Part shown: piece after piece, positions 47,843 to 58,871 of the stretch
Layout: the number at the start of each line of letters is the position of its first letter
Position numbering within the stretch: the first letter of the stretch is position 1
Assembly (NCBI RefSeq): GCF_032854445.1
Contig: NC_088300.1
Coordinates: 12,495,191-12,559,190 of the forward strand
Origin: Liolophura sinensis
Taxonomy: Eukaryota > Mollusca > Polyplacophora > Chitonida > Chitonidae
Direction of reading: 5' to 3'
Length of the DNA: 64,000 bases
Notes under the pieces: generated by a model
Told to the model about the DNA's origin: nothing
The model's input: the letters and a program-made list of their open reading frames with translations, nothing else
Database searches by the model: none
Position numbers and translations under genes: made by a program

Positions 47843-49555
47843 TAAGGACAACACAGCACCTGGCTAACAGATATTTCAGTCAAAATCAGGGTAGTCAAGC
47901 TTTCTAAAAAGTTTCACACTTCATCATTTTAATGAGATTTTACCAAGTAACATGTTGATTATGATAATACTGCAAAATGGCTGGTGTGAATCGAAGCAGG
48001 CATTTTGAGAATTTTATCCAATCAAACACGTTGTTATCAGATTGTGCAGCCTAAGCTATGACGTAGTCTTTACCCATTCACTGTGTGAAGTGGCATGATA
48101 ACAAAGAACTACTGCATAAGACATCATTTTCAGTGGAGATTTATTCACATGTAGCTGAAGGGCCATTTCACACAGTGTTGTGCGACAGGTCTGTATCATT
48201 TACGGACCACCACAGATGTAAAATTAGTTGATCGACAAGCTGTGTAGTATTCCATGATGGTATCACAAACTATGTCAGACAGTAGCAAACGGTCTTGACC
48301 CAAACCACATTCATTTTCCCAGTAGACCTTAGGCAAACTTAGACACGCTGTTCAAATTATGCAAATACATTTTTTGTTATTCATGTTAGCCTTGAGTTGA
48401 CTTGCTACAAAACAAAATATCAGAGTCAGTGAAAAATTCATTTGGGATGCTGAAGGTTTATGGAAATGAGAAGACGGCATCTTATAAGACAATGCTTAAA
48501 ATTAATTAAATCTTATAATATTTTCTCTCAGAATTTACAATTGAAGAATTTAAATTTTGCCCTTTGTCGTTCTTGAATGCAAGGGAAGTTTTTTTCTGTT
48601 TTGCTTTATAAAATACAGTAAAATTATTGCAACGCCATGTTTAAGCCAAGGTTCTTTCTCTGACGTCCACAAAACCTAGGTCAGCACTGCTCATCTTAGA
48701 AGCCAACTCTACAAAACTGAAGAACAAAATACTGCGACAGTCGAACGCCTGGATCAGCCTCAGTGGTGCTTAGATTCCTTTCCATTTGTGTCAGAATTGA
48801 GCATGGATCCAGTTGTACAACAATCCTACTTTTATTACATAAACATTTAGTAGGAGTCAGGATTACTGTTACCAGGGAAACCCCTTCAGAGGCCAGGAAT
48901 ACCCCTGCCATGCATCTGCAGGCTACTTGTGAACTGCATAAATGATATTTATTTTATTTTATTTGATTGGTGTTTTATGCTGTAGTCAATTTCACTTATA
49001 CGACGGCGCCCACCATAATGGTGGTTGGAAACTGGGCAGAGCCCGGGAGAAACCCACTACCATCCGCAAGTTGCTGGCAGATCTTCCCACGTACAGCTGG
49101 AGAGGAAGCCAGCTTGAGCTGGACTTGAACTCACAGCGACCGCATTGGTGAGAGCCTCCTGGGTCATTACACTGCGCTAGCGTGTTAACGAACTGTGCCA
49201 CAGAGGCCCATGCAGAAATGATATAGTAGGCCTACTGTATGAACAGTTCAAACAGTGGAAGAAATATTCTTCCAGTATGTCCATTTTCTGAGAAAGCCAT
49301 TTATCACTTGGTCCTTTATTGCTGAAGTCCAAAATTTTAATATGCTACTACTTAGACTATTATACAGGAAATACCTTCAACGTTAGAGAGCTAGAGTAAC
49401 CTGACATCTGCAAGCTATGACAAGACAAAGTTTCACTGAACATTTAATTGGTTGTAAAAAATCTAAAAAAATATATTTATTTATTTAAGTTTAAGATACT
49501 TTGAATGGTAGTGTTTCAGTGGACATAAACATTAGTCAGGCGCTGTCTTTCACTT
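47843..49555 (+). repeat. Dispersed repeat D, copy 2, split by a SINE
   Basis: Collinear with 19421-20822. It differs by substitutions, small indels (for example extra sequence near 48170-48240 and 48330-48370) and by the SINE A insertion at 48949-49210. No coding capacity was recognised. Confidence 0.8.
48949..49210 (-). repeat. SINE A insertion inside repeat D
   Basis: A near-complete SINE A in minus orientation, with its tRNA-like head near 49208 and an (attt)n tail at 48949-48965. Near-perfect 14-bp direct repeats flank it: tgcataaatgatat (48935-48948) and tgcagaaatgatat (49211-49224). The paralogous repeat copy at about 20461-20475 has the uninterrupted site (gtaaatgatacag). Confidence 0.93.
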
Positions 49556-49763
49556 TAACCAACAGCTGAACTGATCCTCTTTTTGGCACACCAGTATTCA
49601 ATGGGAAAGGACATGGTGCAAGTAAACCCCTCGCCCTCTATTTCTCCCAAAGCAATTTGTTTAAATTAGCCAAAATTGTCATAAGCAAAAAAAAAAGAGA
49701 TACAAAGATTTTTCAGACCCATACAGGTAGGAAAAAATTCCACTTGGTTCAAAATTTGCTTCA
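49556..49763. other. No recognised feature
   Basis: Short unique interval inside intron 1. Confidence 0.35.
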
Positions 49764-50100
49764 TTAAATGCTGATGTAGCAGTTAACTTTCAGATCGTCA
49801 AATATTGCCCTAATCAACATTTTACTTAATTGAATGACTTGATCTTCAGTACAACTGCAGCCATTCTTTAGAAAAGACTTTTCCGACATGGCGTGAATCA
49901 GTGTATGGTTTACCATTGGTTCCCACGTGGCTACGATACCCGCCAGCCCAATATACAGAGTGGAGTTCAAGTAGCCACTTGGGCCTATAACATATACAAC
50001 TTCTAGTTCATTACAAGAATTATTTTCATAATTGCAAGAAAATATGGTATTATCAACCTTGCTAAGACTAAAATCGGAGTGGACCTGGGGCTTTACCCTC
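49764..50100 (-). CDS. Unidentified open reading segment in intron 1 (possible exon or relic)
   Basis: A minus-strand frame of about 110 codons has coding-like composition. It contains SDFSLSKVDNTIFSC, ELEVVYVIGPSGYLNSTLYI, VATWEPMVNHTLIHAMSEKS, and ends LIRAIFDDLKVNCYISI before a stop. The only internal ATG is late, so it would need an upstream exon or be a fragment. It cannot continue from exon 1 of the B3GALNT2-like gene: an acceptor at 50102 would give a stop after a few codons. I recognise no domain. Possibilities are a retrogene or transposon relic, or an exon of an overlapping gene. Confidence 0.3.
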
Positions 50101-50271
50101 TCAGCCAGAGCACTGCCGGTCAAATGGCATTAGTTTGAAAGGCACAGGATTGATAAGACGGTCAAATGGCAATGACAACACCAGTGCCGCGTTGTTGTTG
50201 TTATGAATGATGATAGACACGTGCGCGATTGTTAACCACATAACATATGGATATGACGAGTAGATAGGCAC

Positions 50272-50383
50272 CTTCTTGAAACCTTGAGACTTGCTGGATT
50301 TTTCGACAAAGCTCTGGGAACAAATACGTCATCAAAACTGCTGATGACAGTCCAATAATAACCCAGGTTTTTCCGTCTGTCAT
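50272..50383 (-). CDS. B3GALNT2: Exon 1 (start codon) of B3GALNT2-like glycosyltransferase
   Basis: Translation probably starts at ATG 50383-50381. An upstream frame extension has no other ATG nearby. The exon encodes 37 codons plus one base and ends CAAGAAG|GTGCCT (GT at 50271-50270). The peptide begins MTDGKTW, then a hydrophobic run VIIGLSSAVLMTYLF (residues 8-22), as expected for the type II signal anchor of a Golgi/ER glycosyltransferase, followed by a short stem (CRKIQQVSRFQE). The single overhanging G completes GGT with exon 2 about 6.3 kb away, giving an open join straight into the GT31 start. The anchor itself is not conserved in sequence between animals, so this assignment rests on splice phase, topology and position. 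Confidence 0.72.
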
Positions 50384-50460
50384 CTCAAGATGCCCTCCCA
50401 ACTCTTCCCGCGAATAATGATGTCAACAGCGCGCCATCTGTAAACATCTGCGATAGACCA
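50384..50460 (-). promoter_or_regulatory. Candidate promoter/5' UTR of the B3GALNT2-like gene
   Basis: Directly upstream of the start codon, on the minus strand, are AGATGGCGCG (YY1-like, near 50436) and TTCGCGGGAA (E2F-like, near 50411). The patch is richer in CpG than its surroundings. There is no TATA box. This is inferred from motif resemblance only. Confidence 0.35.
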
Positions 50461-50970
50461 TACAGGGGAGATAACGCAGTTCGTTACCCTTCACATTTTG
50501 TGAGCCAGGCTACGTCACGGCAGCCTATGATGCTTGTTATAGCACAAATCGCCAATACGTCTGCAGTCATTTCTAGAATCATCTGTAGAAGGATAAGTTC
50601 TTCGGTAGGGCATTAGTCAAGAATACTTTAGATGTAGAAAGAAATTGGCAATAATTAATGCCAGCTGTATTTGATTGTATTTTTTTTATGATTATTGTCA
50701 TTTTCATAGGAAATGATAGCCTTTTAGTGCACGAATGTACATTTGCCCATGGACCAATAATATTCTCTGCCGAACCCATATATTGCCATAGGCTGGAGAA
50801 TAAAATGATATTCATCTTCTAAATTAAATTGGCTCTAGGCCTGCATCGCTCTCATTTTCTATCTGTCGCCTGTGAATATGATATCATAGCGACCGATTTC
50901 TATTTTCAATCCTTGTTATCCACATCAGAATCTGCACAGTCTCTATACAGTGAATATATAGGCCAACTTT
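50461..50970. other. Intergenic, no recognised feature
   Basis: Upstream flank of the B3GALNT2-like gene. Short open frames only. Confidence 0.35.
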
Positions 50971-50976
50971 TGTGTC

Positions 50977-51319
50977 ACAGAAAGTCTTTTGTCTCAGTGA
51001 TGCTAGAATGTATTCTGTTATTATAACACAATTTGTGTTAAATTCAATATAATAAGTCAGTTTCCAATAAAAAAACAGTTACTGTATTTTAGTGATAGGT
51101 TTCTATGTAGCTGCTATTTTTAACAGAATCTGCAATGTCTGAGTAATACTGGATGTATTCTGCTATTATAACATGTTCTGTCATATTCAACGTAAAATCC
51201 GGTTAGCTTAATTAAACCTTTATGTTGAATTAATAGAATATATGTGTTATATTTAACAGAACAACCTGCTGCAATATCAAAATACATTCTAGCATCACTC
51301 AGATAACTGACTTTCTGTT
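50977..51319. repeat. Inverted-repeat element (MITE-like), family E
   Basis: The left arm cacagaaagtcttttgtctc...gtgatgctagaatgtattctg (50977-51018) is inverted in the right arm aatacattctagcatcactc...gataactgactttctgtt (51281-51319). A third, direct, diverged copy lies at about 51120-51195. Internal blocks like cagtttcc...aaaacagttactg and gataggtttctatgtagctg recur at 56685-56745 and 57246-57310. Confidence 0.6.
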
Positions 51320-51334
51320 AAAATTAATAGATTA

Positions 51335-51372
51335 ATTGTTTTAGCGTAGGCTGCAGCCTACGCTAAAACAAT
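51335..51372. repeat. Perfect 38-nt palindrome
   Basis: Each 19-nt half (attgttttagcgtaggctg) is followed immediately by its exact reverse complement, centred on CTGCAG at 51351-51356. There is no spacer. The sequence can form a hairpin or cruciform. Confidence 0.97.
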
Positions 51373-51750
51373 ATGGTAAAATAGTGGTCATTCTACTCTA
51401 ACTGACATGCTGGGTATCCACAAAATGGGATAAAATTTTTTTTTATTTTGTTATGAATGTTATACATTGCTTTTTTATTATTGTCCAGTTAATGTGACAA
51501 TGGATTGCTGGTCCAGTTCCGCTAATATTACGAACAGCTTTATAGTGAAGAAACATATTCGTACACATGCCTGTAACTGTAATTCCCTGGGGTCGCATCA
51601 CTATATTTCGTTAGTCCCCACCCCTTGTCATTACTAAACGCTCCTTATCTTCAGTACACAACAAATCGTAATTAATCAAACCACCTGACGCTTTATATCC
51701 GTAGTCATATTCTGAGAGTGATATTCTGTATGGACACTAATTATAGCCAT
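51373..51750. other. No recognised feature
   Basis: AT-rich intergenic DNA. Confidence 0.35.
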
Positions 51751-51751
51751 C

Positions 51752-51945
51752 GTTTCAAGTCCAGCTCATCCTGGTTTCCTTTCCGGCCTTCGTGGGAAGG
51801 TCTGTCAGCAACCTGCGGAAGGTCGTGGGTTTCCCGCGGGCTCTGCCCGATTTCCTTCCACCATAATGCTGGCTGCCGTCGTAGAAGTGAAATATTCTTA
51901 AGTACGGCGTAAAAAACCAATAAAATAAATAAATCAATAAATCAA
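51752..51945 (+). repeat. SINE A, 5'-truncated copy
   Basis: It starts at the box-B-like tttcaagtccagctcatcct, so the box A part is missing. It continues through cagcaacctgcggaaggtcg, accataatgctggctgccgt and gaaatattcttaagtacggc, and ends in an (aaat)n tail. Confidence 0.85.
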
Positions 51946-53625
51946 TCAGTGTATATACATTTAGTCGCCAGATTTCAATTTGGTATCTTTGTTTATGTAT
52001 TTGCTTCATGATTGTTTGATCTGGTAGCCTTTCCTTTGTTTATTTCTGTCTTAGCGATCGCGTTCTTTTGATTGACCCATATATCTTGCACGAGACCAGC
52101 TCGTATAGGGACAGAGAAATGGTGTGGGATACAATTATAAAGGTCAGGTAGTTTCTGTGCACACAAGTGCATAAGTCTATCTATACAGTGATCCTGAGTG
52201 GAATGGTGTGTAGGATATATGTTGACAATTAGTGAATCACAAAAGCCACGTCCATACGGATGTGGGGACGAATACCGTTGTCATGCATAAATCACTGTAT
52301 TATTTCAGTTTTTGCAGTTTTACGTCTTACATGTATATGTACCGGGTATGTTGATTGTTTCCAAGGTCGTTAAGTGGCCGATCATGCATGTGTTTGTGGC
52401 TATAGCATTAAAGCGGACGGGATGTCAACTTCTTTCTTGTCTTCCCTTTCTTTTTCCCTATTTAGCTTTCAACGAACTGCCAGTTTAAACTGAAACACCA
52501 ATTTAAACATTTTGAATTGTAAGACCTTGGATTGCGGGGCACATCGAATGTCACTTATTGTCTGTGTGTGAAATACAGAATAGCACATACTAGTATTACA
52601 CTTCCATGCAACGCATTTATATTACGTAGCAATGCGTCAGTTGGTCGATTTGTTGTCGTGTGACTCCTTTTATTTCTGCCTTGCGGAATTTTAAATTTTC
52701 GTGGACCGTGTCATGCGTATGTAGCAATAAATCGAAACTTAAAAAACTATTTTGGCATCACATAAAGAAAATAGAATTGTGAACACGGATAATTTTTTAT
52801 GTTAACGGAGAACTGTTACATTTTATAATTTCTTCACCCAGAAATGGCTTCGTGGAATAGGAACTAGAACCGAAGAAACAAATACATAAAACAAATGTAG
52901 AGTTATATTTACGGGTTGTGGAGCAGTTATCAGCTTGGATTCGGGCTTCTAATGTTTGGAGCATACATTCATGGTGTAAGTATGGTGATGACAGTTTGGA
53001 CGTGATACACAAGTAATAAGCCACCAAACGGTCACTCCATGCTTTGATGACAAATCACAACCTAATTTTGAATATCCCTATATAAATCTCTCTAACAACC
53101 ATAATCGTAATCAATGGCTACGTGGGTTGTGCATGTATAGAGAGGATAGGTCTATTCTCTGATTTCCCATCATATGGACACCAAACCAGTTGTGCTACAG
53201 GCGCTTAATTATGTTTGTCTGCGTGGTTTCCACATCATGTTTGTTTCATGCATGTTAAATAACTGTATATGAATAAAAGATTCCACCCCTACCCCATGGA
53301 ATAGGCCTATGACGGGGTCTTTAAGAGCGTTATGCACGCGTGCAGGTGTATAACATGCACTTGGTTTACATTGTAATGCGATACCAACAGAAGCTGAGAT
53401 CGACCGTTTTGCTATTTCCTATTGTATGTAAGATCACATCATAAGTTAACTTATGCTGACGTATAAACAGGTCAGCATGTATTAAAAAGGTGTTTTGGCC
53501 GCAAAGTTAGAGTGACCACCAAGGAAAAATTTAAATCTTTATTTCACTGATGTTGAAGGCTACACTCATGAATTTTTCTTCAATACTGTTAACCGGTCAG
53601 TAAAATGGATGGAGGAAACCGGAGT
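51946..53625. other. No recognised feature
   Basis: AT-rich intergenic DNA. A minus-strand open frame at 52797-53027 is unsupported. Confidence 0.35.
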
Positions 53626-53634
53626 ACCAGCATG

Positions 53635-54225
53635 TAATAATCTTCATTGAGATACTCTACAATCCAGCAGCTGTATTGATGCAATGAGGCTCCATTGAGG
53701 CCGCCTGTAATCCTGTATTAATGTACTTTTCTCCATTGAGGTCGCCTGCAATTCAGCAACTGTATTAATGTAATGTTCTCCATTGAGACGCCTGTAATCC
53801 AGCATTAATGTAATGTTCCCCATTGAGAACGTCCGGAATCCAGCAGCTGTATTATTGGAATCTTCTCTATTGAGGCCATCTGCAATTCAGCAGCTGTAAT
53901 AATGTAATGTTCTCCATTGAGGCCGCCTGTAATCCAGCATTAATGTAAAGTTGCCTATTGATACCGCCCGGAATCCAGCAGCTGTATTAATGGAATCTTC
54001 TCTATTGAGGCCGCCTGCAATTCAGCAGCTGTATTAATGGAATCTTCTCCATTGAGGTCGCCTGCAATTCAGCAGCTGTATTAATGTAATGTTCTCCATT
54101 GAGGCCGCCTGCAATTCAGCAGCTGTATTAATGTAATGTTCTCCATTGAGGCCGCCTGTAATCCAGCATTAATGTAATGTTCCCTAATGAAACCGTCTGC
54201 AATCCAATAGCTGTGTTAATGTAAT
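53635..54225. repeat. ~47-bp minisatellite, about 12 units (left half of a split array)
   Basis: Units are built from ttctccattgaggccgcctg, caattcagcagctgtattaa and tgtaatg. Some lack the cagctgt block. They are related to, but distinct from, the 51-bp units on the right of the SINE remnant at 54226-54318. Confidence 0.9.
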
Positions 54226-54318
54226 GTTTTCATTTGATTTATTCATATATTTATTTGATTGGTGTTCTCACTTATATTTCACTTATATTTCACCTATACG
54301 ACGGCAGCCAGCATTTGT
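54226..54318 (-). repeat. SINE A 3'-end remnant splitting two minisatellite halves
   Basis: On the minus strand, aaatgctggctgccgtcgta, a partly duplicated taggtgaaatataag block, and an end with gagaacaccaatcaaataaa match the family 3' end. The minisatellite resumes directly at tgttctccattgagacc. Confidence 0.75.
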
Positions 54319-55610
54319 TCTCCATTGAGACCAGCTGCAATCCATGTAGCAAGAGTATCAATGTACTGTTCTCCATTGAGACCGCCTGTAATCCATGCAA
54401 CAAGTGTATTAATGTACTGTTCTCCACTGAGACTGCCTGTAATCCATGCAACAAGTGTATTAATGTACTGTTCTCCATTGAGACTGCCTGTAATCTATGC
54501 AGCAAGTGTATTAATGTATTGTTCTCCATTGAGACCACCTTGAATCCATGCAGCAAGTGTATCAATGTACTGTTATTCATTGAGATCGCCTGCCATTCAT
54601 GCAGCAAGTGTAATAATGTACTGTTCTCCACTGAGACCGCCTGTAATCTATGCAGCAAGTGTATTAATGTATTGTTCTCCATTGAGACCACCTTGAATCC
54701 ATGCAGCAAGTGTATCAATGTACTGTTCTCCATTGAGACCGCCTGCCATCCATGCAACAAGTGTATTAATGTACTGTTCTCCACTGTGTATTAATGTATT
54801 GTTCTCCATTGAAACCACCTTGAATCCATGCAGCAAGTGTAATAATGTACTGTTCTCCATTGAGATCGCCTGAATGCAGCAAGTGTATTAATGTACTGTT
54901 CTCCATTGAGACCGCCTGAATGCAGCAAATGTATTAATGTACTGTTTTCCACTGAGACCGCCTGTAATCCATGCAGCAATTGTAATAATGTACTGTTCTC
55001 CATTGAAACCGCCTGTCATTCATGCAGCAAGTGTATTAATGTACTGTTCTCCATTGAGACCACCTTGAATCCATGCAGCAAGTGTAATAATGTACTGTTC
55101 TCCATTGAAACCACCTTGAATCCATGCAGCAAGTGTAATAATGTACTGTTCTCCATTGAGATCGTTTGAATGCAGCAAGTGCATTAATGTACTGTTCTCC
55201 ATTGAGACCGCCTGAATGCAGCAAGTGTAATAATGTACTGTTCTCCATTGAGACAGCCTGTAATCCATGCAGAAGGTGTAATAATGTACTGTTCTCCATT
55301 GAAACCGCCTGTCATTCGTGCAGCAAGTGTAATAATGTACTGTTCTCCATTGAAACTGCCTGCCATCCATGCAACAAGTGTAATAATGTACTGTTATCCA
55401 TTGAAACCGCCTGCCATTCATGCAGCAAGTGTATTAATGTACTGTTCTCCATTGAAACCGCCTGCCATCCATGCAGCAAGTGTAATAATGTACTGTTCTC
55501 CATTGAAACCGCCTGCCATTCATGCAGCAAATGTATTAATGCATTGCTCTCCATTGAGACCGCTTGTAATCCATGCAGCAATTATCATGTATATAATATT
55601 CTTCATTGAA
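54319..55610. repeat. 51-bp minisatellite, ~25 copies
   Basis: Units are ctccattgagaccgcctgta, atccatgcagcaagtgtatt and aatgtactgtt (51 bp, 17 codons). Several units carry deletions (for example at 54785-54790, 54870 and 54920), so the open frames break and restart. The pseudo-protein is of the SIETACNPCSKCINVLF type. I do not call a gene. Confidence 0.93.
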
Positions 55611-56680
55611 ACGGCCTACTCTCTGCCAGCAGTAACAATTTAACGTTTTTCATTGCATCCATCCCATCAACCACATGTATGTATTGACAACCTGTTATTT
55701 CCACATTCAAACCTCCTGTATTCCAGCTGTAGAAACAAGTACTATTACATTCTCAACTTTCCTGCAATCCGTTCTGCACGATTTTAACCTGTAATTTGTT
55801 GTAATAATGAATATTGCTTTATAAGAATGGCTTTATCATGGTCATTTACAGATAAAAGACAGCCTCGGACAGCTCCTTCAATTATCGACAAAGTTAAGAC
55901 CGCTTTTTTTCCTGCTTTGCATTTTATCCGTTTTTAAAACACGATGACGAACTACATATGGATTTTAGAGGTTCGAATCATTTTGTCCAATTTCGACAAA
56001 GTTCAGGCCGCTGATTTGGACAGGTTTCTGACTTCTCCGAAAGGGATCCATTGCATTGCATCGAAAGATATCACACCGATCAAGTTAGACTTTCTGATCA
56101 TTTTCAACGAAACTGCTGCCCTTGATTTGTGTCCCGTTATGTTTTCGGGGCTTTTTGCGGAATAGAAAACAAATTTTAGAAAACGTTTGGTTATTTTACA
56201 TTGAAACAAAATTATGGCCGTTTTTGTTCTGTGGTGAATATTGACATAGGTAACTTTACGTTTTAAACCGGTATGGATAACGTATTGCGAAAGCTATACA
56301 ATTCCAGAATGTTTGTTTTATATGCAGTGATATAATGCGTTTCATGCCCACACTTTATCGAAACAGCCCACATAACGATACACAGAAAATGGGGGTAACA
56401 AGTACAGCGTAAAAGCATCGATGAAACGTAAACATGCATACAAATGTGTCCTCCCTACAGCTAGCGTTCACACGCTAACGCATCCTTTCCATCCATACAG
56501 AATGTATATAGGCCTATGCTCCAGACTCGCGAGATCAACGTTTCATTTGAAGGCGAAGTTTACAGACATAGGTCGGCTTTTTGTTGCAGCAGCGAACAAG
56601 CTTGTGATATGTTATAGGAACAATAAAACTTCTATAGTATACATGCGATATGCGTGAATTTGATATAGATTTTATCTCAA
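55611..56680. other. No recognised feature
   Basis: Intergenic DNA. An open frame at 55944-56165 (plus) has no motif that I can name. Confidence 0.35.
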
Positions 56681-56814
56681 TAGAAAACTCAGTTTCCGAT
56701 AAAAACTGCATTTTAGCGATAGGTTTCTGTGTAACTGTATAAGGCATTTACTGCTTTCTGACACACTATGTTCATATATTTTAAACATCTGTTTATCAAC
56801 ATTTGAAGAATTTT

Positions 56815-56930
56815 ATAGTTTCCTTCCACCATAACGCTGGCCATAATGCTGGTCGTATACGTGAAATAATCTTAAGAATGCGGTAACACCCCAACCAAAA
56901 AAAAAAAATAATAATAATAATAATAAATGT
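56815..56930 (+). repeat. SINE A 3'-end remnant with (ATA)n microsatellite
   Basis: It contains ttccttccaccataacgctg and gaaataatcttaagaatgcg. An A run and then (ata)n follow at 56897-56928. Confidence 0.65.
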
Positions 56931-58684
56931 ATAACCCCGTATGTCAAGGGAGGGGGAATATAGCCCAGTGCTGCAACGGGAGGTTGGGAGGGGTGGAACT
57001 CTATGCACATTTAGTACAGATTCAAGTCCATATCGCTGAGAAATATATAACAGTGTCTTATGTTACAGCCACGTACCCTTACCCTTCAATAATAAGTGTT
57101 TTATGTTACAACAACGCAACCTTACATTTCAATAATAAGCAAGATAGGTACAACCGGGGAATATAATATGGGTGCTATGTGACTGGCGAATTTTTTGGCT
57201 GATTTTGTCTCCATTCATTTTCTAATTTTATTTTAACAGAAAAGCTGAGTTTCCGTTAAAAACAGTCACTGCGTGTTATAGCTAGGTTCATTTCTACGTG
57301 TATGTAGCTGCAAACCATTTGCAGGTTTCTAACACATGGTGTTGATATATAGGGCAATAGCATGTATAAGCCTATCGGCCCTATACACATTCTAAGAAAT
57401 AAAGGTTCGCTAGATATGGGCCTAAATATATGATTGCATAGAGCAGCAATCCCAATGCACGCCTTATAAAAATGGTTCCATATCGAATCTTGAAGACATA
57501 AATCTTCGATTCCATAGTCATACGGTAAAGAACCTGTAATGGTTCTATGTAGCACTTTATATCTGAGCGTGTGTATATATATACTGCGTACATGTCGCTC
57601 TATATTCAGAACATTTCTTGCAATTATGTAATCATTAAACAAAATCAGCTTGAAAGTATGTGTGTTTATGCACATTATAAACTATTATCATGGTTTTTAT
57701 TCAATGCGTACCATTATGGCAACCTGCCCCAACCCAATAGCCCATGTTTATCTACATGTATAGCTTACTGGTACCCCCCCCCCCCCCCCTCCCACACACA
57801 CACACTCCCCACGCACACAAGCACTTCAGGAGGTCACTTTAAAAACGTTTAATATCAACTCATATCAAGCCACGGTGGTGTTACTTTGGCTATATAATCT
57901 GTTGAATCTGTATTGACTTACCCTCAAAGACTGAGTCAGGGTTTCCACACTGAGATTACTTTTCTGATGCTCTTTTCCCATCGGACTAACATAGGTTTCA
58001 ATGTAAAACGCGTGTTACAAAAACTTAAGGAAACATAAACGGAAAGGGCTATTATAAAATTTTCACACTACTTTCTCCTCCTGAAAGACACAAAACAACG
58101 ATGTCATAACATCAGTACATCAGAGTTGAAGTCCGATTCCGGATGTGAAGGGGATCTGTTTTATCTCACCCAAGGCACCAGCACGGAGACAGAGACGGCG
58201 TCGCTGGTTACCAAAGTTTTATGTTTTCATTTGTTGTAAGATGATATTAGAAGTGTGAACTTGAAGTGAAAAGTGTGAGAAGCTAGATCTTAACCAAACA
58301 ATGATGTGACGAGCATTCACAAACTCGCTTCAAATGTGTTACTGCTGACAAGTCGTGTTTTTGTTCAGGTCGACGAACAGAACAACGAAAAATGCGCCCC
58401 ATATCGACCGTGTATGAATAATCTAGACTAGGGTAAATATGTATGTCAAGATGCTTAGCTTGACATGGGAGAAAAAAAATTAGAAAAACAGTTATTTTTT
58501 CTCATTGTTCTTTTCATTTGTGCTGGCTTGGGATGGTTGGGCAAGATATTACTATATGGATCAACTGAATTTATTCAGATTGGGCTAGCCTAAACACATG
58601 TAACCTATGAAGACGGTTACAGACAGGTGTATAGTCGGAATTTTTTTGTGTCTAAATTTTAGCCTTAAGTCTGATATTTATTAC
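56931..58684. other. No recognised gene; poly(C)/(CA) tract
   Basis: A run of about 16 C followed by tcccacacacacacac lies at about 57775-57805. The stretch at 58130-58230 is richer in CpG and could be a promoter for the F-box/WD40 gene (it contains ATTCCGGATGTG, an ETS-like site), but no transcript start can be fixed. Confidence 0.35.
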
Positions 58685-58858
58685 CTGTCCGAGTACACTG
58701 ACTGATGGTTGAGGACTATTTGGACATACACCATATTCATGGCTGCTTAACCCACAGTCCTCCAGCAACAATGTAGTCTCAGTGGTGGGGGCTGGCTGAA
58801 CAGGTAGCAGGCTGAAGAACCACTCCACTTCTAGCTGGTCAAATCCACATTGTAACAT
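58685..58858 (-). CDS. Possible first coding exon of an unidentified minus-strand gene
   Basis: The frame runs from ATG 58858 through 58 codons to a consensus donor (GGACAG|GTAATA, GT at 58684-58683), ending in phase 0. The peptide MLQCGFDQLEVEWFFSLLPV is followed by a proline/threonine-rich stretch, an acidic LLLEDCGLSS, and NSPQPSVSVLGQ. It has a coding-like composition, no repeats and a strong donor. An in-frame stop lies just upstream of the ATG. No downstream exon was found to the left and no family was recognised. It would be divergently arranged with the F-box/WD40 gene. Confidence 0.4.
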
Positions 58859-58871
58859 CTCTTCTTCCAAT

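Noticed and set aside
54234-55643. Cys-rich plus-strand frames resembling a secreted Cys-repeat protein (ETACNPCSKCINVLFSI)
   Set aside because: The 51-bp unit is a multiple of 3, so the frame is open by default. Several units carry frame-breaking deletions, and no signal peptide or splice context is present.
57256-57675. 139-codon minus-strand open frame
   Set aside because: AT-rich with no family resemblance, splice sites or conserved motifs. It overlaps a family E repeat block at its low end.
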